NCBI GenBank assembly: GCA_904502145.1
Contig: CAJGDH010000140.1
Location: 1-5,225, forward strand
DNA length: 5,225 nt
Source of the DNA: an uncultured Eubacterium sp.
GTDB taxonomy: Bacteria; Bacillota; Clostridia; Lachnospirales; Lachnospiraceae
Direction of reading: 5' to 3'
Part shown: positions 4,771-5,225 of the stretch, piece after piece
Layout of the letters: the number at the start of each line of letters is the position of its first letter
Position numbering within the stretch: position 1 is the first letter of the stretch
Program-made: the position numbers and the translations under genes
Notes under the pieces: generated by a model
Told to the model about the DNA's origin: nothing
Seen by the model: only the letters and a program-made list of their open reading frames with translations
Databases searched by the model: none

Positions 4771-5225
4771 ATGAAAAACGGACTTCAGAGATTTGGAAAG
4801 TTTCTGTCCGCCATGGTAATGCCCAATATCGGAGCATTTATCGCATGGGGATTTATCACAGCTTTATTTATTCCGGACGGCTGGCTGCCAAATGAAAAGC
4901 TGGCCTCCATACAACCGTATATGCTTTACTTCCTGCTGCCGGCGCTTATTGCATATACCGGTGGTAAGATGGTGGGCGGCATCCGTGGCGGTGTCATCGG
5001 CGGCATTGCTGTCATGGGATGTATCGCCGGTGTCGGCGGTATCGAAGGACAGCCGATGCTCATGGGCGCCATGGTTATGGGACCTTTTGCAGGATGGGTG
5101 ATCAAGAAATTTGATAAATTCATGGAAACCAGAATGCCTGCAGGTTTCGAGATGCTTATCAACAACTTCTCCGTCGGTATCCTGGGTATGCTGATCGCAA
5201 TCCTCGGATACTATGTGATCGGACC
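4771..5225 (+). CDS. mtlA: PTS mannitol-family permease EIIC domain, N-terminal part
   Basis: The first 151 residues of a mannitol-type PTS EII, cut by the window end. It matches E. coli MtlA (recalled) almost throughout: RFGKFLSAMVMPNIGAFIAW (7-26), ALFIPDGWLPNE (31-42), YTGGKMVGG (62-70), GPFAGW (104-109) and GFEMLINNFS (125-134). The amphipathic N-terminal segment precedes membrane helices at about 14-34, 50-64, 73-90, 96-112 and 133-150. MtlA imports and phosphorylates mannitol at the inner membrane using phosphate from EIIA/EIIB. The EIIB (and any EIIA) part lies outside the window, so IICB or IICBA architecture is unknown. The start has a purine-rich site (4754-4763) 7 bases upstream. 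Its position behind a sorE-like gene and a DeoR repressor, rather than mtlD and MtlR, suggests the substrate may be another hexitol or a ketose such as sorbitol or L-sorbose. Confidence 0.93.
   Translation, partial: MKNGLQRFGKFLSAMVMPNIGAFIAWGFITALFIPDGWLPNEKLASIQPYMLYFLLPALIAYTGGKMVGGIRGGVIGGIAVMGCIAGVGGIEGQPMLMGAMVMGPFAGWVIKKFDKFMETRMPAGFEMLINNFSVGILGMLIAILGYYVIG

Overview
The window looks like a sugar or polyol catabolism region from a Firmicute, most likely a gut clostridium of the Lachnospiraceae type. This rests on strong AGGAGG-type ribosome binding sites before every gene, AT-rich promoters with near-consensus -35/-10 boxes between genes of moderate GC, and the gene repertoire (PTS, DeoR and GntR regulators, split DhaK/DhaL). 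The taxonomic placement is an inference from style, not a marker-based call.

Layout. The left edge (1-131, minus strand) holds the N-terminal 43 codons of a GntR-family regulator of the HutC type. A 302-bp divergent control region follows (132-433), with a promoter in each direction. A perfect HutC-type palindrome, TGTATATACA, lies between the -35 and -10 boxes of the rightward promoter. That promoter drives a dhaL-like gene (434-1069) and a dhaK-like gene (1143-2135), the two halves of a dihydroxyacetone-type kinase, with no dhaM phosphodonor gene in view. The unit probably ends at a very strong 19-bp-stem intrinsic terminator (2255-2297) within a 410-bp intergenic region.

A second unit starts from an extended -10 promoter (2422-2450) whose -10 box is framed by a perfect 8+8 inverted repeat (2437-2462). 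It reads a sorE-like L-sorbose 1-phosphate reductase (2546-3808), a DeoR-family regulator (3864-4625) and the start of a mannitol-type PTS EIIC (4771 to the window end). The deoR ribosome binding site is folded into a predicted hairpin.

How it may work together (inference). The PTS permease would import and phosphorylate a hexitol or ketose. The SorE-like enzyme would interconvert a ketose 1-phosphate and a hexitol 6-phosphate. The DeoR protein would sense a phosphorylated intermediate and control its own operon through the 2437-2462 repeat. The DhaK/DhaL pair would phosphorylate a small ketose under separate GntR control. DhaK keeps the covalent histidine (H218), H56 and D109, but several other pocket positions differ from E. 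coli DhaK, so its substrate may not be dihydroxyacetone. No mobile element, CRISPR array, tRNA or rRNA was seen.
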